NCBI GenBank assembly: GCA_040285745.1
Contig: JAUFOR010000008.1
Location: 2,046,001 to 2,110,000 of the forward strand
Direction: 5' to 3'
Origin: Barthelona sp. PCE
Lineage: Eukaryota; Metamonada: BaSk clade
Length of the DNA stretch: 64,000 nucleotides
Position 1 is the stretch's first letter; each line of letters begins with the position of its first letter. This document shows, in pieces, positions 1 to 9,090 of the stretch. The notes beneath the pieces are model-generated. The model saw only the letters and a program-made list of their open reading frames with translations. It was not told where the DNA came from and searched no databases. The translations under genes were made by a program, and so were the position numbers.

Positions 1-991
1 CGGTCACTGCCTCAAGAATCACAGCTCTGTGGAGTGGTAACTGCCCGATATCATTGACCTCGTTGAGCAAAAACAACTCATTCTCGTAGCCCGGCGTTTT
101 CAATCTTTTTAATAGTATATTGATAACTTCTGGTTCCCTGCTCTCCACCGCCAAGTGGAACAGATTGTTACCATTGCTGTCTTTAAGACTCAGAAGTGAA
201 AATGTTACAGCTGACAGCAGTCTTTTTATGCGGTGAATTGAACCCGACTTGAAAGAATGGAATATTTGATTTCTAACAACCATCTCACTTGCAGAGAGTA
301 GGTTCTCCGTTGATAACGTCGTTTGCACGCTGAATTCAAAAGGATTCTTGTTCTTTTTTCGATTTCCAACATTAGCTCCTTTCTTGAAACTTTTTCGACG
401 ACGACGTGGTGTTCCCGTACTCTTTCTGTAAAAACGTTGCGACTTTCTTTCTGTCTGTCTTGACGAAGGCGAAGATCGAACAGATGCTGATGATACAGAA
501 CGCTCCTTATGTGCGTTTGTAAAATTTGAAGATATGTTTCTTGCTTGACTAACTCTATACATGAGCTCATTCATCTTAAGTCTCTTTGTTGTTAGTCGCT
601 TTTTCTGATCTGTTGCTTCCTGAATTGCATCAGAAATTCCATTGATGGCCGCGTCGACTTGCTGAATGTTTTTCTCAACCAAACGTCTACCCTTTGGCCC
701 TGAGTCATCGTCAAAGAAAATTGTTGAATCATTAATCGATATTTGAAGACCTTGACCTGAGTCCTGCATCAAATCCAATAATTTCTTCTTGTTATTCGTA
801 ATTCTTGATCTATGTTCGGTTAAAAAGTTGGATGATACCAAATCTACATCCTTTAAAAACGTTGTTATCTCTTGAGATGGGGAGGACTGAATTTCTTTTC
901 CTCTATCCGGATCTGTTCGTTCCAGAAACTTCGAGAAGTCTTGGGTGCTTCCTGAAAATGAAGAGGATGAAGCGAGAGTTTTTCTATGCAT
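1..991 (-). CDS. Ankyrin-repeat protein, 3' part cut by window edge
   Basis: The reverse strand is open without a stop from an ATG at 989-991 to base 1, about 330 codons, so the C-terminus lies outside the window. The first ~200 residues are polar and probably disordered, with a basic patch near residues 205-230 that contains consecutive arginines and could be a nuclear localisation signal. The last ~80 residues show ankyrin-type helices: GNNLFHLAVESREPEVINIL is followed about 35 residues later by the next repeat start, GQLPLHRAVILEA. The start is supported by an in-frame stop just upstream and by a TTTTCA element 14-19 bases before the ATG. Ankyrin repeats bind other proteins; partner and pathway cannot be read from the sequence. 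It lies in tandem downstream of XPB. Confidence 0.75.
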   Translation of the reverse strand, partial: MHRKTLASSSSFSGSTQDFSKFLERTDPDRGKEIQSSPSQEITTFLKDVDLVSSNFLTEHRSRITNNKKKLLDLMQDSGQGLQISINDSTIFFDDDSGPKGRRLVEKNIQQVDAAINGISDAIQEATDQKKRLTTKRLKMNELMYRVSQARNISSNFTNAHKERSVSSASVRSSPSSRQTERKSQRFYRKSTGTPRRRRKSFKKGANVGNRKKNKNPFEFSVQTTLSTENLLSASEMVVRNQIFHSFKSGSIHRIKRLLSAVTFSLLSLKDSNGNNLFHLAVESREPEVINILLKRLKTPGYENELFLLNEVNDIGQLPLHRAVILEAVT

Positions 992-1294
992 GCATTCAGA
1001 ATAATGAAAAGGGTGAATATTTGCAAAACATCAATTTTTTTTGAATTATGCTCCTCAAACACATGGGAAAGGGGGCTTTTTACAACCTCAGATTATCTAA
1101 AAAGAGGAAATATCCATATCACTGTACCTGCAAACAAAATTATTTCCAAATATCGTTTCTTTAAGTATATAAGCACGTTTCTTGGTTTTTCTTGGTTTTT
1201 TAACCCGTTAAACTACTTTTTTATGAAAAACTACGTAACTTGTAATTCAGTTAAAACCTAATTGGTGATCCATTTTATTAAAAGATACTCTAAA
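992..1294. other. Intergenic region between ankyrin gene and XPB
   Basis: About 300 AT-rich bases separate two minus-strand genes. They hold the presumed promoter of the ankyrin gene (TTTTCA on the minus strand at 1005-1010) and a perfect two-copy tandem repeat of the 10-mer cttggttttt at 1181-1200. Short overlapping frames here look non-coding. No RNA gene is recognisable. Confidence 0.5.
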
Positions 1295-3610
1295 TTATAC
1301 CCAAAGCTGGCCACTGGAAGGACCCTTTAGGTTTCTACCGCTTAGAGACGATAATCTTGATCTTGAATTAGTTGTTCGCGTCGATGCACCTCGAGAACTA
1401 TCACTTGAATTGGTCATCTGCATGACTCTTGTGTATATTTTCTGCGACACAGTCTGTGGAATAAAACCTGATACGCCGCACATCTTAAAAATATCGTTAC
1501 CTGTTACAGTGCTGTATGCATACCCCTGCTGCATGATAAATGAAGCTCTGTTTGCGAAGAAACGCTCCTCGGATGTGCCACGTGTAATAACAGAATAGAA
1601 AGAAGCCTTTTTCTTCTTTGGTCTCATGATACGTCCAATCCTCTGCGCCTCTTGCATTCGTGAACCGAACTTTCCTGACATCTGTATGCACACATTGGCA
1701 TCTGGAAGATCAATTGAATCATCACCAACGTTACTGATAATTATTGTCTGAATTTCACCATTTCTGAACTGTTGCAGCAGTTCCTCTCTCCTCTGTTTAT
1801 CTGTTTTTCCGTAGATCACCTGCTCAGCGTATTTATCGGCCATATACTCGCGTGCAAAGAAGAGTAGGGGTGCAATGAATTCAAAAAACACTAAAATTTG
1901 GTCTCCCCTCTGTTCGTGATACTCTACAAGTGTTTTTGCAACATGAAGCTTTTGTGAGTGACACTGTGGAAGTAACAGGCGCTTTGTAGGTTGTGAGAAG
2001 TATTCCCTGTAAGTCGGAATATCCATATCGACTAAAACGCGCCTGAGACTCAGGTTAGCAATGAATCCTTTTGCAGCAAGACGCAACCACTCCGCAAAGT
2101 ACAGCGTTGGCCCACACAGTCGTGGTAGTAACGCCATGGAATCATCCTCACGTACGGGCGTCGCTGTGAGACCGAGACGAAATCTTGAATTGATCTTAAA
2201 AACATTTGCAAACTGCTTGGCGACAGCAGAGTGCACCTCGTCAAGCAGCGTGATACCCCACTCATTTGAGTTAATGTAATCCATCACGAGTCGCCTGCTC
2301 TGCGACATCTTTTCAACCTTCGTTGAACCAGTCATCATTGAGTATGTCGATATCAAAATGACGCCGTTGGTGCTTGCAATGGGCGATTCCAACAGCTGCA
2401 ACTCCTCAAGTTTTGTGTCTGCCGTGAGCGTAAGCACGATCGGTTGTTTTGATGACGTGGGGTCCAAACCCTGCTCGTAAGTGGTCCAATACCCAATCTC
2501 GCGCTTCCACTGGTTAACCGCCAGTGTACGCCTGCAAACAATGATTGTTGGCGCCTTTAACGTGCAGAGAGTTGCAATCCCAAGAAGCGTCTTCCCCGAT
2601 CCACATGGTAAAACCACCACTCCTGACCTGGCTCTCTCACGTGAGAATATCTTCCTCAAACTGGTAATCTGGTGCTCTCTCAGCGGATCTCTATCACCAA
2701 AATCAATGTTAAGTCGTGGTAACCTGATATTTTTGCCAAGCTTTGCTGAGAAATCTCGAGACCAGTACTCAATTAATATGTGTAATTTGGGTAACCCAAG
2801 CGTCTCCTTTGGGATATCGCTGGTGAAGAGATGTGATCGAAGCAGAAACTCCTTAAAAGGAAAAGGTATTTCGTTGATCGACTCAACCAAGAAGTACCCG
2901 CGAACAATTATTGGAGTTGTTTCGTCCATGAACACAAGTGACATACCTTGCTGTTCCATCCATTGTGCAACATCGTGATGATGGGTCGTTGGCACCGCCA
3001 AATAAATGTGATCACCGTAATGCAAAACACGACAGAGCGCTGTAGATGCTCTAATGAACTTAACAACCGAGTCATCTACGGGGGTCTTTGACAATAGCTC
3101 TAAACTTGATATCAAATCCTCAGCTGTGTAGCCTAAAGAAGCAAAAGTCATTAACGACTCTCTGGACATCACATACTTATGAATGGACAGCGGACGGCTC
3201 TCTGGCTCAGCGCATAGACTAAGCAGCTCCTTTGCTGCAGGGTAGAGTGGAGAAAATGTCTCGCACAATACTGTAATTACCTGTTCCTGAATTGAATGAC
3301 GAACAAAGAGTGGTCGAGAGTTAGCGTCTGGTTTAGCTTTTGTGAGAAGTATGTGGAAATTAACGAAATCACTGCTGTGTAGATCGTCTGGAATTTCATC
3401 CTGAAATTTCTTAACACGCTTTTTACGTTTCGGTTTCGCCACTACTTTCGACTTTGGCTTCGACTTTGATTTTGAACTACGCTGTGCTGCTTTTCTTGAA
3501 ACCTTTGGTTTTTCAACTGGTGCAACCTCCAATGAGAGCCCCAAATCCATGCTTACCTCCTCTTTCGGCTTTTTTGGCTCCGAAAAGGATAAATCTAATG
3601 TGAAATCCAT
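1295..3610 (-). CDS. XPB: DNA repair/transcription helicase XPB (ERCC3/Rad25), TFIIH subunit
   Basis: XPB is the 3'-5' translocase of TFIIH. It opens promoters for RNA polymerase II and acts in nucleotide excision repair in the nucleus. The frame shows SF2 helicase motifs in order (numbered from the ATG at 3610): Walker A CGSGKT near 337, the family-diagnostic DEVH box near 458, LTATPVRED near 482-490, which carries the XPB RED motif, and motif VI QRIGRIMR near 656. The N-terminal region has a lysine-rich stretch and the XPB N-terminal pattern (PLSIHKYVMSRESL). At about 771 residues it matches the usual family length. An upstream ATG at 3673 would add 21 mostly hydrophobic residues encoded by pyrimidine-rich DNA that looks like leader, so the ATG at 3610 is preferred. 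It is divergent from the amidohydrolase gene at 3768. Confidence 0.95.
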   Translation of the reverse strand: MDFTLDLSFSEPKKPKEEVSMDLGLSLEVAPVEKPKVSRKAAQRSSKSKSKPKSKVVAKPKRKKRVKKFQDEIPDDLHSSDFVNFHILLTKAKPDANSRPLFVRHSIQEQVITVLCETFSPLYPAAKELLSLCAEPESRPLSIHKYVMSRESLMTFASLGYTAEDLISSLELLSKTPVDDSVVKFIRASTALCRVLHYGDHIYLAVPTTHHHDVAQWMEQQGMSLVFMDETTPIIVRGYFLVESINEIPFPFKEFLLRSHLFTSDIPKETLGLPKLHILIEYWSRDFSAKLGKNIRLPRLNIDFGDRDPLREHQITSLRKIFSRERARSGVVVLPCGSGKTLLGIATLCTLKAPTIIVCRRTLAVNQWKREIGYWTTYEQGLDPTSSKQPIVLTLTADTKLEELQLLESPIASTNGVILISTYSMMTGSTKVEKMSQSRRLVMDYINSNEWGITLLDEVHSAVAKQFANVFKINSRFRLGLTATPVREDDSMALLPRLCGPTLYFAEWLRLAAKGFIANLSLRRVLVDMDIPTYREYFSQPTKRLLLPQCHSQKLHVAKTLVEYHEQRGDQILVFFEFIAPLLFFAREYMADKYAEQVIYGKTDKQRREELLQQFRNGEIQTIIISNVGDDSIDLPDANVCIQMSGKFGSRMQEAQRIGRIMRPKKKKASFYSVITRGTSEERFFANRASFIMQQGYAYSTVTGNDIFKMCGVSGFIPQTVSQKIYTRVMQMTNSSDSSRGASTRTTNSRSRLSSLSGRNLKGPSSGQLWV

Positions 3611-3756
3611 AACAACGGAAGAGAAAAGGAAGAAAGAAATCGAAACGAATTCAGTCTGATTCTGTAATACCATAGTGATTTGACAGCGCAGTTATTGTGA
3701 ACCAGGCGTGCTTTTGCAGGTCACAAAACTTCTTTAAACATAAACTAATTTTTTAC

Positions 3757-3767
3757 CTTTTTCAACA
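3757..3767 (+). promoter_or_regulatory. TTTTCA start-proximal element (amidohydrolase gene)
   Basis: CTTTTTCAACA directly precedes the ATG at 3768. The same T-run plus TTTTCA pattern stands close upstream of many starts in this window, so it may be an initiator-like core promoter element with a very short leader. The function is inferred from recurrence only. Confidence 0.35.
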
Positions 3768-5132
3768 ATGCAAAACGCTAAGAAACTCACAGAATTGTCG
3801 GCGAACATCAAAGGGGCCTATATTCTTGCCAATGGTCATGTATTTACTCGATGTGGAAGTCACATTCCGGTGGGAGCCATCCTTATCGTTGACGACGAAA
3901 TCCAGGACGTTGGACCACTTAATGAGGTCCTAGAAAGAAATCCTGACTGTGAAAAGTACGATGTTGATGGTCGTCTCATTCTTCCCGGAAATATTTGTGC
4001 GCACACGCACTTTTATGGAATGTATTCTCGTGGAATGGCACTTAAGGACGAGGCTCCAGCAAATTTCACCGAGGTTCTTGAGCGCTTGTGGTGGAGGCTC
4101 GACAAAGCACTCGATATGGAGACTAGTGAGCTTTCTGCTCTTGTTTGTCTTGTCCAAGGTATCAAGTGCGGTACAACCACTGTATTTGATCACCACGCAT
4201 CTCCATCCTGCGTGACAGATAGCCTTAACGCCATTCATTCCGCTTGCCGTAAGGCTGGTGTTCGAGCAAGTTTGTGTTATGAGGTTACTGACCGCAATGG
4301 ACCTGAGGAGGCTACTGAAGGTATCAACGAGAACGCAAGATGGCTTGAAGCAGTGAAAACTGCAGAAGCTGATATCCCCAACCAGTTCCACGGTTTAGTA
4401 GGTGTACATGCTTCATTCACTGTGTGTGACGAGACTCTCAAGGGGTGCGTTGATGCAGGTGGTATCCATGTACACGTTGCTGAGGGCAAGGCTGATGTTG
4501 TCGACTCCAATGAGAAATATGGTAAGGGTGTCGTGCAGCGTTTACATGATATGGGTGGTACTGGTCCCAACAGCGTATTCGCCCACTGTATACATATCAC
4601 TGACGAGGAAAAGCAGCTGTTGAAGGATACAGACACATGGGTTGTGCACAACCCCCAGTCAAACATGAACAACGCTGTTGGTGTCAGTGATGTTGTAGCA
4701 ATGCTTGAGATGGGTGTACCAGTTTGTCTTGGTACAGACGGCATGACTCTCGATATGTTTGCAGAGCGAAAGGCTTTATATTTACTTCACAAGTTAAAGC
4801 GCGAAGATCCTCGTGTCATGGGTTGGGACGCTGATGTCATGCTTTTCGAAAACAATGCAAAGATGGCCACCCACTTTTTCGGCAAGACGATTGGTAAACT
4901 CAGCAAGGGCGCTGCTGCTGATGTCATCCTCATGGATTATAACAGCCCAACACCCATCCACGACGGAAACTTCCCCTGGCACCTCCAGTTCGGCATGGAC
5001 AGCAGCATGGTAAACACAACCATATGCGGCGGAAGGCCCCTTATGGTTAACAGAGAGCTTCTGACCCTTAACGAGAAGGAAATTATGAAGGCTGCTTATG
5101 AAAAAACGAATGAGGTGTGGGAGCGCTTTTAA
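3768..5132 (+). CDS. SsnA-like metal-dependent amidohydrolase/deaminase
   Basis: A 454-residue enzyme of the TrzA/SsnA branch of the amidohydrolase superfamily. These enzymes hydrolytically deaminate or dechlorinate purine-like or triazine rings with a bound metal ion. The first metal site is AHTHF (His79, His81). Further along come GVHASFT near 218, HVHVAEG near 238, FAHCIHI, and the C-terminal catalytic Asp in LGTDG. The C-terminal strand region (AADVILMDY) is typical of the superfamily's second domain. The overall pattern, including the GVHASFT and VHVAEG spacing, resembles bacterial SsnA, whose exact substrate is unsettled, so the substrate is left open; guanine deaminase is the main alternative. 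The gene diverges from XPB and its stop overlaps the stop of the convergent Ctf8 gene. A bacterial-like enzyme in a eukaryote suggests lateral transfer (inference). Confidence 0.85.
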   Translation: MQNAKKLTELSANIKGAYILANGHVFTRCGSHIPVGAILIVDDEIQDVGPLNEVLERNPDCEKYDVDGRLILPGNICAHTHFYGMYSRGMALKDEAPANFTEVLERLWWRLDKALDMETSELSALVCLVQGIKCGTTTVFDHHASPSCVTDSLNAIHSACRKAGVRASLCYEVTDRNGPEEATEGINENARWLEAVKTAEADIPNQFHGLVGVHASFTVCDETLKGCVDAGGIHVHVAEGKADVVDSNEKYGKGVVQRLHDMGGTGPNSVFAHCIHITDEEKQLLKDTDTWVVHNPQSNMNNAVGVSDVVAMLEMGVPVCLGTDGMTLDMFAERKALYLLHKLKREDPRVMGWDADVMLFENNAKMATHFFGKTIGKLSKGAAADVILMDYNSPTPIHDGNFPWHLQFGMDSSMVNTTICGGRPLMVNRELLTLNEKEIMKAAYEKTNEVWERF

Positions 5133-5461
5133 TCATTCTTTTCTGGCAGGTTCTTCGAATAAATGAAACTCGGTGCCTTGTGGAACTGAAGACGACGTGT
5201 AACAATGCAATTTCCTTGAAAAACAGTATTACCATCTTGAAATGCTCGTTTAAGCACAATAAGTGGTTTTTCCAACCCGTGAATTTCACCTGTGAGCATG
5301 TGGTTCCCAATCATCACTGTGGCAGACTTATTCTCCTCATCAACGTTGAGTTTTCCCAACTCATATCCAGCAAATACCCCGCTGTGTGCTTCTAATTCGC
5401 CCTGTAAATCCAACAAAAACAGTTCATCCAGCTCATCGCTTAGAATAATTGGATAGTCCAT
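5129..5461 (-). CDS. CTF8: Ctf8-like subunit of the alternative clamp loader RFC-Ctf18
   Basis: A 110-residue protein with the Ctf8 signature: an LQGELEAHSGVFAGYELGKL strand region (residues ~18-37), followed by IGNHMLTGEIHGLEKPLIVL (~51-70). The latter matches the family pattern G.H.L.G....L.KP. Ctf8 joins Dcc1 and Ctf18 with the small RFC subunits to load PCNA, and acts in sister-chromatid cohesion and the replication checkpoint. The start ATG at 5459-5461 is preceded immediately by ACTTTTCAT on the minus strand. The last four bases overlap the convergent amidohydrolase gene. A small RFC subunit lies at 52.3 kb on the same strand. The protein is short, so remote similarity could mislead, but the motif order is good. 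Confidence 0.8.
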   Translation of the reverse strand: MDYPIILSDELDELFLLDLQGELEAHSGVFAGYELGKLNVDEENKSATVMIGNHMLTGEIHGLEKPLIVLKRAFQDGNTVFQGNCIVTRRLQFHKAPSFIYSKNLPEKND

Positions 5462-5613
5462 ATGAAAAGTAAGAAAATGGAATACAAGCCGAAAGTGTAA
5501 TGAAATTTGTTTAAGTACATCAACGTGGTACTATAAGCAATATTAAAGCTATTTAAGATGCATTTGAATTTAAAAATCACAGTAAAGTCGTATTACCATT
5601 TATCATCCTTTCA

Positions 5614-5928
5614 ATGTCTAATAACCCTGAAGAAACCCCAGTTGTGGAGCAGAAAGAGGAGCCTAAGGACGAGTTCCTTGCAGATCTTGAAGCAGAAATG
5701 GAACATCTTCCTGATAGATTTAAAAATCCTGATGCTTACCAAGAACCTCAACAGCAAGCTGTACATCCACTGTACAGAACTTCCAACTCAAACTATGGGT
5801 CAATGAAGGTATCAAAGGTAACAATGCCATTGCAGTATTACGGTCGTGCAGGAAACTTCACTAAACAGTTCACCGGCTTTAAATCCGTAGCCACCTTTAA
5901 CACATCCATGACTAAGAGCAAGGTATAA
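5614..5928 (+). CDS. PIERCE1/2-like ciliary microtubule inner protein (C9orf116 family)
   Basis: A 104-residue protein. The C-terminal two thirds carry the Piercer-of-microtubule-wall pattern: HPLYRTSNSNYG (~72-83), then YYGRAGNFTKQF (~96-107 of the family alignment), ending in TFNTSMTKSKV. Members lie inside the lumen of the axonemal doublet A-tubule, contact tubulin and help anchor outer dynein arms. The N-terminal ~35 residues are acidic and probably disordered. The start ATG is directly preceded by CCTTTCA. It precedes KAP3, another ciliary gene, by 356 bases on the same strand. Family assignment is by motif reading, and only one paralogue is seen here. Confidence 0.75.
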   Translation: MSNNPEETPVVEQKEEPKDEFLADLEAEMEHLPDRFKNPDAYQEPQQQAVHPLYRTSNSNYGSMKVSKVTMPLQYYGRAGNFTKQFTGFKSVATFNTSMTKSKV

Positions 5929-6284
5929 CAATGTAGCATAACGAGGTGTGAAAATTAGCATTATTTATTGTAGTTTCATGTAAATTCTAATCAGTTAATA
6001 TGTTTATGCTTATTATTGTGTGGCATACACGTTGGGGTTGTTCAAAACCCACATTCATCCTTATGACTCGCTTCTATTTGTAGCTTGTTGTTTCTAGCTG
6101 TGTAAATATAGTGTATTGGTCCCCAAAGCCATAGAATGACTAAAAATGTCTTTCTTTCTACAAAAAATTAGACTATTCCAATGAAAAGAATAGCATCACA
6201 CCTTGTAAAAGGTATTTTCACCCATTTCTCTTGATCTGTTGATCAAAATACGCATATAATTGTACCCATTACAGTCATTAAATC
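5929..6284. other. Intergenic region with two adjacent short hairpins
   Basis: This is the 3' flank of the PIERCE-like gene and the 5' flank of KAP3. Two small inverted repeats sit side by side: GTGT/ACAC at 6018-6030 and TGGG(G)TT/AACCCA at 6033-6051. Upstream of KAP3 lies TATTTTCACCC near 6210-6222. No gene is recognised; the second hairpin resembles a TΨC arm but no tRNA fits around it. Confidence 0.35.
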
Positions 6285-8741
6285 ATGTCAAGGAGAGGAA
6301 AGAGGGTTTTATCGGGCGAGATAGTTGTTAACAATGAAGCGAAACAACTCAGCATATACTACGACCTTCAAATATATTTGGTAAATGCAGATGGGTCGCG
6401 GGACATTTTGGAAACAAAAAACTCGGTAAAAAAAATCAAGTTGGATAAAGTTGAACTTTCCACTGATATTGATGTTCTGACCGAGCAGATCCTTGAGAAG
6501 TGCTCCAAAATCTTATCAAAAAAACGTTATAACGAACTTCATCAAAAACTCGAAGAATTTCAAAGAACTCTTGTTGTTGAAGACGATCTCCTTGAGTATG
6601 ACAACGAGAGTCTCACGACATACTCGGCCGGGATATATGGAAGGGATGCCAGTGTCTATGGAGACATCAATATGGAATCTGTGAGCATTGATTTTCTGGA
6701 AGACTATCTTGAATCTTTATACGATGATATAGACACGCAGATAAGGAGCACTGCTTGCATAGCGTTTCTGGCAAAGACGGACGTAAACCTTCCGAAATTA
6801 GTTGAAAACGACGCCCTACTTAACACAATGTCACGTTTATTAAGAGAAAGCGGACAAAAATCTGTACAGTTAAGCAGCAACATCATGCAATTCTTCTACA
6901 CACTGAGCATATTTGGAGAATACCATTCTGTGTTGCAAACATTTTCGATCAGTAAGATATGTATTGCTATACTGAAGAGTGAGGTGAAAAGATTCAACAC
7001 CAAAAACAAAAACTACTTGGAAGCAAGTCGGCTGTATGAAATGGAGCAGAATGGAACACGCACACTCGATAACCCTATGAGGCGTAAAGTAACTGCTATT
7101 CTTCAAAACTACACTCCTTTCGTCAACACACAGAACAGGCTCATTGTACTTGCACTCAACACACTCTTCAACATGACTACTACGGAGGCGTTCCATCAAG
7201 CACTCATAAAAGCGAAACTTTTCAAGATTCTCACTTTGCTTCTTCGCCTCGGCACTAAATTACCTGCTCAATTGTATGTGCACATATACACATTTTCGCT
7301 GACTTTTCTGCGTGTACTTTCTGTGTATAATTCGAACAAGGAGCAGCTGAAGAAGTTAGAAACACATCTTGAGTTATTACCCCTCATCACATTGTTTTTT
7401 ACAGACAACAAGATGCATTTGCTTGATCTGACGCTGCGCATCTTGCACAATATGGCGTTTGACACTACAGTACGCGATAGTCTTCTGAAAAACTCTGATT
7501 TTCTTGTTTTTTTTTCAAAGTTAGCTTTGTATTTTATTAACAATATGGAGAGAAAAGGATACAAAGAGATGCTCAATATTGTTATCAGAACATTTTATTT
7601 TTTGTCACAGGAACCGCACCATGCAGTCATACTGGGTAGAATGCCAATTATAGTCACCCGTCTACACCAAATGATCGTATCATACCCACAAACAGAGATT
7701 CCTGACGTGCTTATGAGTCTCATTGTGAACGTTGTCGAATGTAGCTTCTCAGCCACCAAACTCTTCTGCTTCTGCGGTCTGGAACTGGATCGTATCAAGG
7801 ATCAGTTTGCACGCTGGGATAGTGGTGAGGAAGAAGAAGGCGGAGGAGGAATGGAGCTTTTCCAGGGCGGAATATTTGCTCTCATCGAACGTCTTTTTGT
7901 CACTCGCCAGGAATTCTTATTTGTTCTCCCAGCTGCACTTTCAAAATCTCTATTCAAGGCAGTACATAACAGCGTCATATCGCGTGAGGAGGCCGTACTC
8001 TTTGCCAAGATGTTTCTTCTTTTCTTCCACAAGATCGTTGTATTCATGCAGGAGATAACACAACCGAACGCTGTCATTGCATGCATGGAGTTTATGTATC
8101 ACATCACGTTTCTCAACGTTCCTGCGTTTTCCAGGGTCCTTGTCCAGGGCGGTTACATAAACTACATTAGTGAAGCCATCACTACAAGTGACGTGGATGA
8201 TGATATACTGATGTTGTCTCTGTATATTGTCCTGCTGACTTGTACGACCGAGAGCAACGCACACCTCATCGTCACGAGCGGAATTTTAGACTCCCTAGTA
8301 AGCAAAATGCAAACGCTGTTCACCGATGTAGAGATTCTGAAGGTCAGTCTCGAGCTAATTCAAAACCTCATGTGCTTTGAGCGTTCGTTGGAGTTCATCA
8401 TGTCACATGCAGAGTTAGTCCAACTGCTCTTGTTTTTATATGGGGATTCAGACGAATCTATTCAAGCTTTCCTGGATGATATATTTACACTTGGGTTATC
8501 AGCTGATCCAACAGAGGATAGATTCACAGTGAACCTCACAGATGAACAATGCTCGCTTCATTTTCCTTATCGAACACTTGTCCCAGTTTCTGAAGAAGGC
8601 ACAATACACACTGCCAATTTGTTAAAGAAGCGAAGATTTGAGGTATGGAACTGGGAGTGGCTTAAGTGGTTGTCTACTGAACCTGCTGTTGAAGATACAA
8701 TTCCAGAATGGGATGAAAAGTATCATCGGTACACAAATTAA
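6285..8741 (+). CDS. KAP3: Kinesin-associated protein KAP3 (kinesin-II accessory subunit)
   Basis: An 818-residue armadillo-repeat protein. The N-terminal block (residues ~20-105) follows KAP3: LSIYYDLQIYLVN, then a TDIDVLTEQILEKC segment. The next block, around SIDFLEDYLESLYDDIDTQI and the LLRESGQKSVQLSSNIM helix (~190-205), is the strongest KAP signature. Helical ARM repeats follow to about residue 720, with an acidic EEEEGGGG loop near 515. KAP3 binds the two kinesin-2 motor subunits and links the anterograde intraflagellar transport motor to cargo, so the organism should build a cilium by IFT. Its length matches the family (about 790-830). It is convergent with RPAC2, with only 25 bases between the stops. 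Confidence 0.92.
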   Translation: MSRRGKRVLSGEIVVNNEAKQLSIYYDLQIYLVNADGSRDILETKNSVKKIKLDKVELSTDIDVLTEQILEKCSKILSKKRYNELHQKLEEFQRTLVVEDDLLEYDNESLTTYSAGIYGRDASVYGDINMESVSIDFLEDYLESLYDDIDTQIRSTACIAFLAKTDVNLPKLVENDALLNTMSRLLRESGQKSVQLSSNIMQFFYTLSIFGEYHSVLQTFSISKICIAILKSEVKRFNTKNKNYLEASRLYEMEQNGTRTLDNPMRRKVTAILQNYTPFVNTQNRLIVLALNTLFNMTTTEAFHQALIKAKLFKILTLLLRLGTKLPAQLYVHIYTFSLTFLRVLSVYNSNKEQLKKLETHLELLPLITLFFTDNKMHLLDLTLRILHNMAFDTTVRDSLLKNSDFLVFFSKLALYFINNMERKGYKEMLNIVIRTFYFLSQEPHHAVILGRMPIIVTRLHQMIVSYPQTEIPDVLMSLIVNVVECSFSATKLFCFCGLELDRIKDQFARWDSGEEEEGGGGMELFQGGIFALIERLFVTRQEFLFVLPAALSKSLFKAVHNSVISREEAVLFAKMFLLFFHKIVVFMQEITQPNAVIACMEFMYHITFLNVPAFSRVLVQGGYINYISEAITTSDVDDDILMLSLYIVLLTCTTESNAHLIVTSGILDSLVSKMQTLFTDVEILKVSLELIQNLMCFERSLEFIMSHAELVQLLLFLYGDSDESIQAFLDDIFTLGLSADPTEDRFTVNLTDEQCSLHFPYRTLVPVSEEGTIHTANLLKKRRFEVWNWEWLKWLSTEPAVEDTIPEWDEKYHRYTN

Positions 8742-8766
8742 ATACGTTCTTCTGTAAATACCATCT

Positions 8767-9090
8767 TTATTCAACAATGGGGCAGTTCAGGTTGAAACTT
8801 TGATATACTGTGTCGCAAAAGGGTTCTACACTATCTAAAACCTCCAACAATACGTCTGTGATCTGAACATCATTCTTACACTGAATTCGTAATTTCAGCT
8901 CAGCGTTCAGGGGATGTGGGATTGTGTAACCTGCAAGAATAACGTTAGGATGTCTGTTCAATAGGAATTTTAAAACATTCCCAAGTGTGTGATCTTCGTT
9001 GACGATTGTAAACACGCCAGATGAGTAGTCGCTAGTTTTGTCCTTGTTTAGATCGTACTGAATGCTTAATGGCCTTCGTTCTACCGGCAT
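8767..9090 (-). CDS. RPC19: RNA polymerase I/III subunit RPAC2 (AC19)
   Basis: A 107-residue protein with the alpha-like dimerisation fold shared by AC19, Rpb11 and bacterial alpha. The diagnostic run is EDHTLGNVLKFLL followed by GYTIPHPLNAELKLRIQC, where AC19 has GYTIPHP. It pairs with AC40 in polymerases I and III. The ATG at 9088-9090 is chosen over an in-frame ATG 33 bases upstream because it gives the usual short N-terminus and is preceded by two TTTTCA elements (9091-9116). It is the most downstream of a tandem minus-strand trio with Rae1 and RPA43. Rpb11 is the alternative but less likely. Confidence 0.9.
   Translation of the reverse strand: MPVERRPLSIQYDLNKDKTSDYSSGVFTIVNEDHTLGNVLKFLLNRHPNVILAGYTIPHPLNAELKLRIQCKNDVQITDVLLEVLDSVEPFCDTVYQSFNLNCPIVE

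Noticed and set aside
2481-2978. 165-codon plus-strand frame inside XPB
   Set aside because: Antisense to conserved helicase motifs; no domain.
3930-4744. Long antisense frames (153 and 155 codons) inside the amidohydrolase gene
   Set aside because: They lie opposite a conserved enzyme, overlap each other, and show no motif; they are shadows of biased codon use on the other strand.
6018-6055. Possible tRNA TΨC arm
   Set aside because: The stem carries a bulge and a six-base loop, and no A box, anticodon arm or acceptor stem fits around it.
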